DNA from: Ceratorhiza oryzae-sativae
Taxonomy: Eukaryota; Basidiomycota; Agaricomycetes; Cantharellales; Ceratobasidiaceae
DNA length: 64,000 bases
Direction: 5' to 3'
Assembly: GCA_030998015.1 (NCBI GenBank)
Contig: JARWMV010000043.1
Span: 1-64,000 of the forward strand
The notes beneath the pieces are model-generated. The model was not told the origin of the DNA. It made no database searches and saw nothing but the letters and a program-made list of their open reading frames with translations. The position numbers were made by a program, and so were the translations under genes. Positions 1 through 8,842 of this stretch are shown piece by piece. Position 1 is the stretch's first letter. Each line of letters opens with the position of its first letter.

Positions 1-843
1 GCGTCATGACGTGTGACTCGTCAAGGGCTGGAGGGCATAACACCAATGCGGGAAAACAGGACGCCTTATCTTGTGCAATCATTTTCCCGGAGTGATACGC
101 ATCGTCCGAGTGTATAGAGTAATCCCGATTGAATATCAGAAGGTCAGGAACTGGCGGTCTTGACAGAACTGGTTGCTGATCCCATCTTTAGACTATCCGA
201 GGAACTAAAGTTTTCACATACCGGAGAGGCATCCCCAAATTGTTGCTTGCGCTGAAGTTCTGAGAGGAATAATACTCGATAGCATCCTCTGTTGACCACA
301 AATTTCTATTAACTCGAAGATACCGAGGGATATTTGCAGCACGGGGATCACCAGGCCGTGCTAGTTGCTCGTTTGATTGGACCCCCTGCCTAATCTTAGT
401 CTTCGCGAGCTCGGCCTGCAGACGAGTCTTGTGCCGAACGACTGCTTGTTTTATTGGACCGTCTGCAGCTTGTATACCTCCACGAGTGAATAGCAGGTCA
501 TGAACAAGCACCATAGCAAAGTTTTGCGAGTACAGGTGTCGACGCTCATCGCGCATCAAGGGAGTTGCTTCCATGATCGACACAATGGTTGGTTTGACTG
601 TTGGAGTTCAGCGAGGTACAAATTCAGGATGTGCGAAGGAGAACATACGTTTGAGTGTGTCTAGCCCGACCACCTATTGTAAGCCGGGATCACTCTAACT
701 TGGTCATCCGGCGACTCACCTATGATGAGGGCCCCAAGCCTCTTTCGATCTTTTTCCGTCGCCAAGGCCAAGCACCCTTTAATAGACGACTTTTTCGACT
801 CTATTGTATCGAGAATTTTAGCGGCCTCCTTATAGAAGTTCAT
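1..843 (-). CDS. RCM1: NSUN5/Rcm1-type rRNA (cytosine-C5) methyltransferase, 5' part, runs off left edge
   Basis: Exons read on the minus strand: 843..720, 660..649, 597..222 and 158..1 (continuing outside the window). Phases are consistent across all four (124, 12, 376, 158+ nt) and introns of 59, 51 and 63 bp have GT...AG ends (GTGAGT, GTATGT, GTATGT donors). The roughly 223 visible residues follow the N-terminal layout of NSUN5/Rcm1: MNFYKEAAKILD start, a K-R-x-x-ALII stretch, a VHDLLF...GG block, a long basic helix (HKTRLQAELAKTKIRQGV), the IPRYLRVN motif and, in the last exon, AYHSGKMIAQDKASCFPAL just before the SAM-binding core. The catalytic motifs lie outside the window. Rcm1/NSUN5 methylates a conserved cytosine in large-subunit rRNA in the nucleolus; that role is taken from the family. 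Exon 2 is a 12-nt micro-exon. Start chosen as the first ATG matching the family N-terminus. Confidence 0.88.
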
Positions 844-2637
844 TAGGACTTGATGATTCGCCTGCCACTAGGTGGTTGTCTCCCCAAACCACGTGCCCAC
901 TTATCGCCGCTGGTGTCTTCTCGGGTATTCTGTCACATGCTTTGTTTCATTCTCTATTCTCACGCCGCTTCCCTTTCCTCCTCCATTTTGACTTCAGATT
1001 ACCTTGCTCGCCAAGGCCTTCCCCCAAAATTGTCACATCAAAAAATACACCGATTCGCAAAAGTATTTTCCAAGCGCCGACAAAGTTTGGTTTTGTGTTA
1101 TTCACGCAGTTCAGAAATCCACCGTGCCTCCACGAGTTCGAGGATGGCAGCTCCATATAATAGCTAAAATTGATCACAGAAAATGTAACTCATCGAACGG
1201 GCTACTTGAGAATAGGACCACTTTACACAAAAGTGCCGTTCATAGCGTTTCACAGATTCCTACTCAGAGCGAGACCAGGATATCCGGTACAGACTACAGT
1301 AGACCTGAAATAACTGCCAATGCGATCAGAGACGCTTGTCGAGTGACTACAACCAGAGTTTACAGTAGTTTTGCGCAAGTGACCACGCGATCAGCTGCAA
1401 CTGAAGCCCTTCGAGGCCTACGAGGACCACCTTCGGACTTTCAACTTGAATAAATCTTCTCAAACGGGTTCACTAGCCAAGTGACTAGCTCGAAATCGAC
1501 GATTTACGGTGCTGAAGACAAAAGAGCTCACAAACACAGCTTTTCGTAGAGCAATCGTAGCCGAAAGCGGCTTCTGCTATTTGATGCGCACTAGTTTTCT
1601 TTTCCGCCAATCTTAGCTATCATACAGAGCGCTCTTCCTCGAATTTGGGAGGTCATCGGATTTTTCAACTGCACGACAAACACAAAAACCAAACTTTGTT
1701 CGGCGCTTGGAAAATACCTTTGCAAATCGATATATGGGTCCAAGGGTCGTCTGTGAGTCTATTCCTCAGATCCCGAGGTGGCGTCGAACCCTAACGTTCC
1801 ATTAACATCTATTTGATATGTGCGACGAACGAACACCTTGCTCACTGGGTAATGCACGACTGGTTTTGACAGCTGTTGTGCCCAAAATCCATAGAAGGGG
1901 GCGAAGCCCCAATATAGACCACTATGTATCAACAAGCTCCAGAAATTTGTATGGACGTCGTAGCACGTCGCGAAACTGGCCGGATTTTGGTGGTCTAGCT
2001 TAATTTTTGACTTGGCATATCATCAAAATTATCCTTTTGCATTGTTCGAGAGCTCTATGAGAGTTAATGAAGCAAACAGAATATAGGCAAAAGCGAAAAA
2101 TCGAACTGGCGCAAACTTGAAGCCCAGCGTCTAAATATGCCTTTTAGCGCTCATGGGACGCTAGTCGCGCTGGTAGCCCGTGCTACTTGGAATCTAGTGA
2201 GTGGTGAAAAGCATACTTAGACATCTAGGGCTACTTGGTGCCAGCTAGACTTTTGGCTTTTGCCCGAGAGGTTTGGTGGATTTTAGCCAAATACCGTGAA
2301 GCCGGCCACGCGATATTCCTCCGTTCCAGAGCATGGCTAGGACAGGGTCTCCGTCAAACTTCAACGTATAACTGCAGGTTTGTAGGACATGATATCCTCG
2401 ATCATAGACCACTTAGACATGTATAGACACCCTTCTTCGGTTTCCAACTTCGACCGAGTTCGTTGTTAAAACTATCGATATAATTATACTAAACAACAGA
2501 GCAAAACGTGCGAGATAGTCTCGGGCGATAAACCTTGTTATTAAATGACTTTGGCTACGATTGAGTGAGACTTCTTCCACGTACAGGGTCAAAAAAGTAG
2601 GGGGGAGGGGGCAGAGCAGATTTTCACTTGCTCGTTA
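844..2637. other. Intergenic region, no gene recognised
   Basis: Upstream of the RCM1 start, nearly 1.8 kb without a convincing gene. Open frames on both strands here (for example around 850-1450) share no recognisable motif and have no intron/exon logic. The only structure seen is the imperfect inverted repeat at about 1040-1740, described separately. The RCM1 promoter must lie just right of 843, but no clear TATA box was identified. Confidence 0.6.
1040..1740. repeat. Old imperfect inverted repeat (MITE-like)
   Basis: The stretch at about 1040-1175 recurs in reverse complement at about 1595-1740. Best-matching segments are TTTTCCAAGCGCCGACAAAG (near 1068) against its complement near 1690, and AATAGCTAAAATTG against CAATCTTAGCTAT near 1610. 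Arms are about 135-145 bp with many mismatches, and the loop is about 420 bp. No coding capacity and no clear target duplication. Probably a decayed non-autonomous DNA transposon, but the ends are uncertain. Confidence 0.5.
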
Positions 2638-3241
2638 CATCACGAAAACGCGCCCCCGTCGAATAACTGCTCGGGAGGCGATTGAGTTCATTGAGTCCAC
2701 TGAAATTAATGGTCCCACCTCGCTCTCACGAGCTCATTGAGCATCGCAAATTAGTGCATGATCGGGCGCCTATGTTGCAAATGTTAACCAGAATGCAAAC
2801 CCACCGTTATTTTTTTAAAATAAATGGGTTCAATCGATTCTGCAGACCGAATTACCCACGTGTGACGTGGGCGGGGTCGCAATTCATACAGTCTCAGGTT
2901 TATTCGTCGGTTCGGGGCCACCCAACATTAGTCAGACCATTCAACGTCCAGACATTTCGTGAGGCCACGGTCGAAGTCCTCAGCGATACTGCTGGCCCGC
3001 TCCACCTATCTCACCCGTACGGATAGTTTGGCCCGCAGAATCGATTGAACGCATTTATTTTAAAAAATAACGGTGGGTTTACATTCTGGTTAACATTTGC
3101 AACGTAGGCGCCCGATCATGCACTAATTTGCAATGCTCAATGAGCTCGTGAGAGCTCGAGGTGGGACCATTAATTTCAATGGACTCAATGAACTCAATCG
3201 CCTCCCGAGCAGTTATTCGATGGGGGCGCATTTTCGTGATG
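2638..3241. mobile_element. Fold-back element with ~206 bp inverted arms
   Basis: Left arm 2638-2843 and right arm 3035-3241 are near-perfect reverse complements: outer end CATCACGAAAA, then GCGCCCCC, CTGCTCGGGAGGCG and so on to TCAATCGATTCTGC. They enclose a 191-bp unique loop (2844-3034). Arms differ at only a handful of positions, so this is much younger than the repeat at 1040-1740. No transposase frame; frames that cross the arms are mirror images of each other. No obvious target duplication at the outer ends, so the mobilising superfamily cannot be assigned. A local inverted duplication is the alternative. Confidence 0.75.
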
Positions 3242-3780
3242 AGGCTCCAAAAAACGAACATGACGGTTTTGGCTAGTGAGCAGCCTGGTCGCTGGCGCAC
3301 CAACACCGAGATTGTGTTTAAGCTGGAAGAAAAATAAATAATGTCATTCATCGCATGCTTCCGCTCCACTTCAATCCGAAAACATATCTATTTGCTGTTA
3401 CCAACCTTACTTCTTACTTGAATGCTTTTATGAGAGTTCCGTTATTTTAGGCGCTACGCTGGAAAACCTGAATGTCCGATCAAGTGTAATTAGGCGTAAT
3501 GAAAAGGGGAGGGGAGGGTAATGGTGCCGATACGCCAATGACGCCAACGTGGCGAAGTAATGGGACGTCATTACATGTCGTTACCCCAACTAAATTGCCC
3601 CCGTTTCATTACTTCGCAGCGATAGTGGCCTGTCGCTGGCTCTGCACCTTTTGCCTGCCCCCTTTTCGCCATCCGCTTGGTTCTCCTCTTCGCACCCTGC
3701 TTCCTCCTCCTCCTCGCCTCTCCGCCTGTCTCGCCTGCTTTTCCTTCAAGTGATTTGACCTCGTGATCATGGGGCTAGTT
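3242..3780. other. Intergenic region, no gene recognised
   Basis: Between the fold-back element and the hAT-like MITE. It contains a G/A-rich run near 3500-3520, a small palindromic patch around 3557-3580 (GTAATGGGACGTCATTAC) and a strong C/T-rich tract at about 3655-3745 on the plus strand. No supported gene. Confidence 0.5.
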
Positions 3781-4472
3781 TAGGGCTCTGTGACAAACGG
3801 TTTTCACGTTTCAAACCGAAAACTCACGTTGTGACAAACACATAAAAACAGTTTGAAACCGTTTTCAATGATGATAGCCCGTGACCGGTAATTCGTTTGA
3901 TAAATCTTTAAAGAATTACATGAGCGTGAGATTGAACTGGCTGCAACCGCCAGTTCTTTCACCCACCACCCTAGAGTCCTATTCTCGCCCTCCTCCCCGT
4001 CTATGTATTTTGAAAATGTATGTACAATTGCTTCAAGTGACTGCCCACGACCCCGGAATTCAATCGAACGACCTTCAACTCGAGAACCAAAGATAAGCTG
4101 AAGCTTATAATCCAGAGCACTCTGTGCTGACCCACAGTGCTCTATATCATGCTTCTCGAGTTTAAAGCCGGCAAAGTACGAAGGTGACGCAAAAGTTCCA
4201 GGAGACGGGGGTCAATTGGCACTTGGCTTGGTGAGCCCTGACCGCTTGGTACTGGCATCGCTGTCGATAGAGGCTGGGGAATAGGCGGTGGCGAAATGTA
4301 AGTATGAATGCTGTTGTCTCTGCCACAATGGCACGACGCTGACTAATGGCTGCATGCCACGTGCAGCTTTCGAGGGTGACCGGTTTCAAACGGTGAGTTA
4401 CTGTTTGAAAACAGCGTTTATAATTGTTTGTGTCAAACATGTTTTCAATTTTGCGTTTGTCACAGAGCCCTA
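3781..4472. mobile_element. hAT-like MITE with perfect 8-bp TSD
   Basis: The element begins TAGGGCTCTGTGACAAACG (3781) and ends CGTTTGTCACAGAGCCCTA (4472), a perfect terminal inverted repeat of about 19 bp. It is flanked by the identical octamer GGCTAGTT at 3773-3780 and 4473-4480. An 8-bp target duplication with T/CAGGG-type ends is characteristic of hAT transposons. At 692 bp with no transposase frame it must be non-autonomous. Sub-terminal repeats related to GTTTGAAACCG / CGGTTTCAAACGG occur near both ends. The inserted copy lies about 100 bp upstream of the DnaJ start codon and may contribute promoter sequence to it. Confidence 0.9.
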
Positions 4473-4579
4473 GGCTAGTTAAATATTTATTTAAAAAATC
4501 ACCATCACGTGCCGTTGCCTTCTGACCTTTAGCGCCAAAATAACCGTAAATCTTAAGCCGGCTTCCACAGTCAAACTGT

Positions 4580-6501
4580 ATGGTTGCTGATACCAAATAT
4601 TACGACCTTCTTGGGCTGAGTCCTGATGCGACCTCTTGTAAGCTCTTGGATATTCCTGAGCATTCAGCTGATCAAGAGAAATTCAACGGACAGCCGATGT
4701 CAAGCGAGCATACAAAAAGAAAGCATTACAAAGTCATCCAGTATGTGTCCTAGTCGTGCTCTCATTTCATATTGAACATCTGAATTCCTGTTATCCAGGA
4801 TAAGGTGCGACCTAGACCGTAAAAACATATCCTGTAACTGGAGCTCACGGGGGCCATCCCCTACATTACAGAATCCCGATCCGAGTGCGGCTCAAGAGTT
4901 TCAAGAACTTTCCACTGCGTAAGCATCACCTCCCTTTTCCCGTATCATCGGAATGCGACACGCAATCTCCTAACATACAGATATGAGACTTTGATCAATG
5001 AGGACAAGCGTGCTTTTTACGATCAGTATGGCGCAGGCGGCCCGAGTCATTCATTTGACGAAGCAATGCAAATGGACCCAGAAGATATTTTCGCTCACCT
5101 TTTCGCTGGAATGGGCCCCGGCACATTTGGAATGGGAGGACACACCCGCCGACCGACCCGAGGGGACGACTCCATCATTCCATACGAAGTGTCGCTTGAG
5201 GACCTTTATCTCGGGAAGGATGTCAAGATGAATATGTCCAGGAACGTGAGCACAATATATGGCCCATCAGGAGGTACCTTGAGTCATTCCCAACCAACTA
5301 GGTCGTTTGTTTACAGTGTCATGGGTATGTACGACATCAGTTAATTCAATATAGGAACTTCACTAAGCTAGCTAGTATCTCTTTAGCTCCGGTGGGAAAC
5401 CTAAATCAACTAGAATCAAATGCGTAGTCTGTGGAGGCAAAGGGGTGACGAAGATTAACCAGAGGATTGGCCACAATCAGGTTGATTGACTTCGCGCCCG
5501 GATCCTGGTCGACGTTGACAAATTTTGTAGTTCGGAGTTTCTCGAACGGTTTGCCCTGAATGCGGTGGAGATGGTACCAAATTCAAAGAGAAAGACAGGT
5601 ACGAGCCCATTTGCTACTGGCAAGCCTCCCTGTTGACTGTGCTTCAGATGCAAAAAGTGCAAGGGCAGTAGGACTGTTCAGGAACACAAAAAGGTAGGGG
5701 TCTCCTTTTAGGTTCCTCAGCTTGCCAATCTTTGGTCTAGATTGACTTTACCATCAGTAAGGGTATGGAGGATAAAGCACGCATTGTTCTCACTGGTCAA
5801 GGAGACCAAGAGGCAAGTGAACCAAATTGCACTGCCAATAAATTATTTTATTTCTGTCTCCAGCCTGGCCAAGAGACAGGTGATCTGGTTTTTGTGCTCA
5901 AGACCAAGCCCCATAATACCTTCAAACGATCTGGAGCAGATCTGCTTGTGATTGTTCACATTACGTTGTCCGAGGCGCTGACGGGATTCAATAGAGTGTT
6001 GCTAAATCATCTTGACGGACGAGGGATTCGGGTTAAATCCAACCAAGATACCATCATTCGATCGGGTGACACTGTCAAAATCGCTCGGTAAGCTGGTGCG
6101 AATTATAGCTCAATCCGAATCTAATAGATAACAAGGGAGGGGATGCCTTACCCCAACAGTTCGAATAAGGGTGACATGTATGTTGTTTACGAGGTTGACA
6201 TGCCGGATGACGACTGGTTGCGTGGTCTTGATCGGGAAGTATGCAGCAGACCTGATTCCATTTGTCCACGCATTGCTCACAAATTTCCTCTAGGCACTGA
6301 ATCGACTGCTGCCTCCAAAGAAGCCCGATTTGTTGGCCCCTATTGTCACAGACGTTGATTTTGAAGTCACCAATGCCGCGAACGTGCGTATTTCACTTGG
6401 CCTCTTTCGGTTGGACTCTAACCCACTTTCAGTTTGGGGATAACCGTACAGATTGGGAAGACGAAGGAGACGAGGATGAACCTGGATGTCAGCACCAATG
6501 A
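4580..6501 (+). CDS. YDJ1: Class I DnaJ (Hsp40) co-chaperone, Ydj1/DNAJA type, 14 exons
   Basis: Exons 4580..4637, 4694..4740, 4799..4804, 4872..4918, 4981..5245, 5302..5324, 5387..5480, 5531..5598, 5648..5693, 5741..5812, 5864..6087, 6136..6238, 6294..6383, 6433..6501 give 403 codons in consistent phase. A J domain occupies residues ~6-70 with HPD at 34-36. It is followed by a Gly/Phe-rich segment (~75-115) and four zinc-finger cysteine pairs (144/147 CxxCHGSG, 161/164 CxxCGGKG, 188/191 CxxCGGDG, 204/207 CxxCKGS). Two client-binding beta domains follow, and the protein ends in CQHQ, a CaaX box expected to be farnesylated. It would stimulate Hsp70 ATPase and deliver clients at the cytosol/ER/mitochondrial surface. 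Exon 3 is only 6 nt (codons D36-K37) and intron 10 (5813-5863) is a GC-AG intron. Length and CaaX match Ydj1 better than Xdj1/Scj1. Introns 5 and 7 have weaker splice sites. Confidence 0.9.
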
Positions 6502-6693
6502 CCCAAGTTTCGGCAAGCCGTTACACTCTTTCCGCAGCGATGTGACAAAATTCTTGGATTATCCTCATCATCGACTGATCAGAATAATTGGTATATATTA
6601 CATAATGAAAACGGGTGGGAAATATCATCAATCAGGCGTAGGGCTTAAAAGATGCGGCAGCTGAACATGCGGGTCACTCAAGTTCGTCACCCC

Positions 6694-7290
6694 CTACAGC
6701 TCCAGTTTCTCCACGCCTTCAATCGACCCGAACGTATTCTCGCCAGAGTATGAAACGTACAAGAAGTTGTCCTCGTCCCTTGGTAGCAGGTTGAGCATAG
6801 ATCAAGTACGTAAACAGATAAAACGCTTACTTGTGTTCCTCGTAAATCGCGCTCATGAGAGCCGCCGTCGGGGGAAGTATCTCGTCAACAAAAATAAAAA
6901 TAGCCTTCTCAGGAGCCAGCTTGATCCGTTTGCGAATAACGTAGACGAATTGGCCTACAGTCAGATCCTTCGAGAGGGTGGGCGGTAAGTGAGCTGACAG
7001 GATTCGTGATACACATCGATGCGTACCGACGGGACGAGATATTTCTTCTTATCGATAGTAGGGATATCCGTCCGATCCGCCTTTTCGCAGATGACCTGAA
7101 ATGAGATATCGTATTAGCGAGGTCAACCGAATGACCAGCGTAACGCGCACTGGAATACGATCTGGATATTTCTGGCGGATTCGCTCAGCCTCGGCCTTGC
7201 GCTTTTCTGAGGAGTTGTTCAGCCACAACCGAACGGGAGCAACCTGACGTACTCACCGAAAGGGTGTTCATCTTTAAACTTAGATCGCAT
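6694..7290 (-). CDS. ATG8: Autophagy ubiquitin-like protein Atg8
   Basis: Minus-strand exons 7290..7257, 7206..7151, 7095..7027, 6967..6831 and 6778..6694 encode 126 residues in continuous phase, with introns of 50-63 bp. The protein starts [20 protein letters not shown] and contains [28 protein letters not shown] and the [18 protein letters not shown] block typical of Atg8/GABARAP. It ends ...NTFG plus a ten-residue tail, so the conserved glycine is residue 116. Atg4 would remove the tail and Atg8 would be conjugated to phosphatidylethanolamine on autophagosome membranes. The gene is convergent with the DnaJ gene; the stop codons are 192 bp apart. Assignment is very secure from sequence identity along the whole length. 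Confidence 0.96.
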
Positions 7291-8216
7291 AACTAAAGGA
7301 TATTAAATGAGAATAGGAGAGTACTATTGAGTTGGTGAACAGTCGATGGATGGTGGTCGTGGCTGGTAGCAGCTCTCCTGTGGTGTTGCTTTGGATAGGG
7401 TGTTGAACACGTGCCCGAAGCCAAACAAAGTCATATATTACAAATCATTCTGCGTTGCCTGGACTTTCATCGGGGGCTGGATGCGTGGTGACTATTTTGG
7501 GGCGGTCCATGCAACGTGCAGATGAGCTATGAATCTGCCGCTTGTCTTGCCGTCATCCCGTGTCATCAGCATAAGATTTCTTACTTTGTTATACAACTAT
7601 ATATTGGCTCCTCACCAGTCTTGTGTCCACGACAGGGAGTACTCGTGTTGGTCGGGTGGATCTTCAGTCTTTACGTCAGGGAAAACCCACCTGAATTATT
7701 GGTGTAAATAACAGAGAATAACAGCCGATAAACCAGTTGCAAGAATTGCTGACCCCCCCTTTTAATACCTACAATAAATGGTGGGGGGGTGTTGATTATA
7801 GGCAATAACTGTGGATAAACCACGATTATAGTAATAACAGAATTTGAAATTCCTCAAAATTAGCGCCAAAGTGCTTCCAGTGGGAAGGGGACAGGAGCAA
7901 GGACCACATTCTGCTCATGGCTTAACACTGTGCTATGGGGAGCATGGGCTGGGAGGTAGCCAGGTTTATTAAAACTGGATTTCACAAATTGCCTATAATT
8001 GTCTGTAATCTGTGAAATCCAGGTTTATGAACAACCCAGTTTTTCCTGATGTATGTGGATCTGCATGTCAAATTACCTTCTAGAATGCTTAGCTCACACC
8101 AACCTAGGGCTGGATGCAAGAGCAATCCTTAGGTTACAGTTTTTAATGACATTTTGGATTATAAACCCAGTTTTGAAATTGGTTTGGGTTTCTAAACTGT
8201 TTCCAAACAGCCCTGA
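7291..8216. other. ATG8 upstream region and host/transposon boundary
   Basis: No gene recognised. The part up to about 7.7 kb should contain the ATG8 promoter. From about 7.73 kb the sequence becomes AT-rich with repeats of AATAACAG / GGATAAACCA, and a perfect 12-bp hairpin CTGGATTTCACA / TGTGAAATCCAG (7975-7986 and 8011-8022). The end CTGTTTCCAAACAGCCCTG at about 8198-8216 resembles a lone hAT-type terminal repeat. The retroelement field begins at 8217. Confidence 0.45.
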
Positions 8217-8466
8217 TGTCACTGGCAGATTAGTCATGTATTGATGCACATGTGATAAAGAATGTATGTACAGTTAGAAAGAAGCCACAGTTGCAGGGAT
8301 GAGTCTGGGTGCTGGTTCCACTGGCCAGTTACCTGGTAGAGGAGATAAGCAATTAATTGAATGCTTGAGAGCCTGGTCACCTGCAAGCACACCTAATACT
8401 TATATACTCCACACAGTGTGAGTCAGACCTTTCCACAGTCTGCAGTGTTTACAGGTCACATGAGGG
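8217..8466 (-). repeat. LTR fragment (F-type LTR), distal part, split by element A
   Basis: On the minus strand this continues the LTR that is interrupted by element A. It contains a GAGTATATAAG TATA-like box and ends ...CAGTGACA at 8217. Sequence order (ATGTGACC, ACTGCAGACTGTGGA, GTCTGA) matches the plus-strand copy at 56598-56857. Together with 15414-15578 and 17736-18203 it forms one LTR of roughly 880 bp, broken by element A and a hAT-like element. Confidence 0.6.
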
Positions 8467-8842
8467 TGTTGATGATGACAAGTCAGGTGACGAGAAAAAT
8501 AGTAAGAAAACAAAAGAACTTGTATTCGACGAGAGGTCAAGTTCTTGAGGAGTCCTCTGCGAACTTGACCTGGTTTATATACACAGTATGAGCCACATCA
8601 TAACAAACAAGTCCGTACAGTGAGTCACGACAGATAAGAGATAGAAGCAGTAGAAGCGACTGCAGAACTGCAGAATTTCACATCAGAGTTGAAATACATC
8701 TCGGTTACCAGTCTGGGACATTCCCTGAGTCACGTGATACAGATATACCATAACAGGCAAGTATGTTTTGAAGACGGTCTCATAAAATGTAGTAAATCAA
8801 GAAAATATTGTAAAGTGGATGTATGAGTGTCAGTTTGTGACA
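8467..8842 (-). repeat. Element A 3' LTR
   Basis: 376 bp. The plus-strand start TGTTGATGATGAC corresponds to TGTCGACGACGAC in the partner LTR, so three CpGs are lost in a row. The pol stop codon lies inside this LTR (8832-8830), 13 nt past its border. Confidence 0.92.

Noticed and set aside
850..1453. Several overlapping plus-strand open frames of 90-150 codons upstream of RCM1
   Set aside because: Low complexity, no recognisable motif, overlapping in three frames, and partly inside an inverted repeat.
2682..3369. Open frames on both strands sharing a HELIEH.KLVHDRAP block
   Set aside because: They are mirror translations of the two arms of the fold-back element, not a protein family.
3655..3745. 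C/T-rich tract as a microsatellite or promoter element
   Set aside because: Irregular composition without a repeated unit; nothing ties it to a transcript.
6767..6988. 73-codon plus-strand frame after the DnaJ gene
   Set aside because: Antisense of ATG8 exons 4-5.
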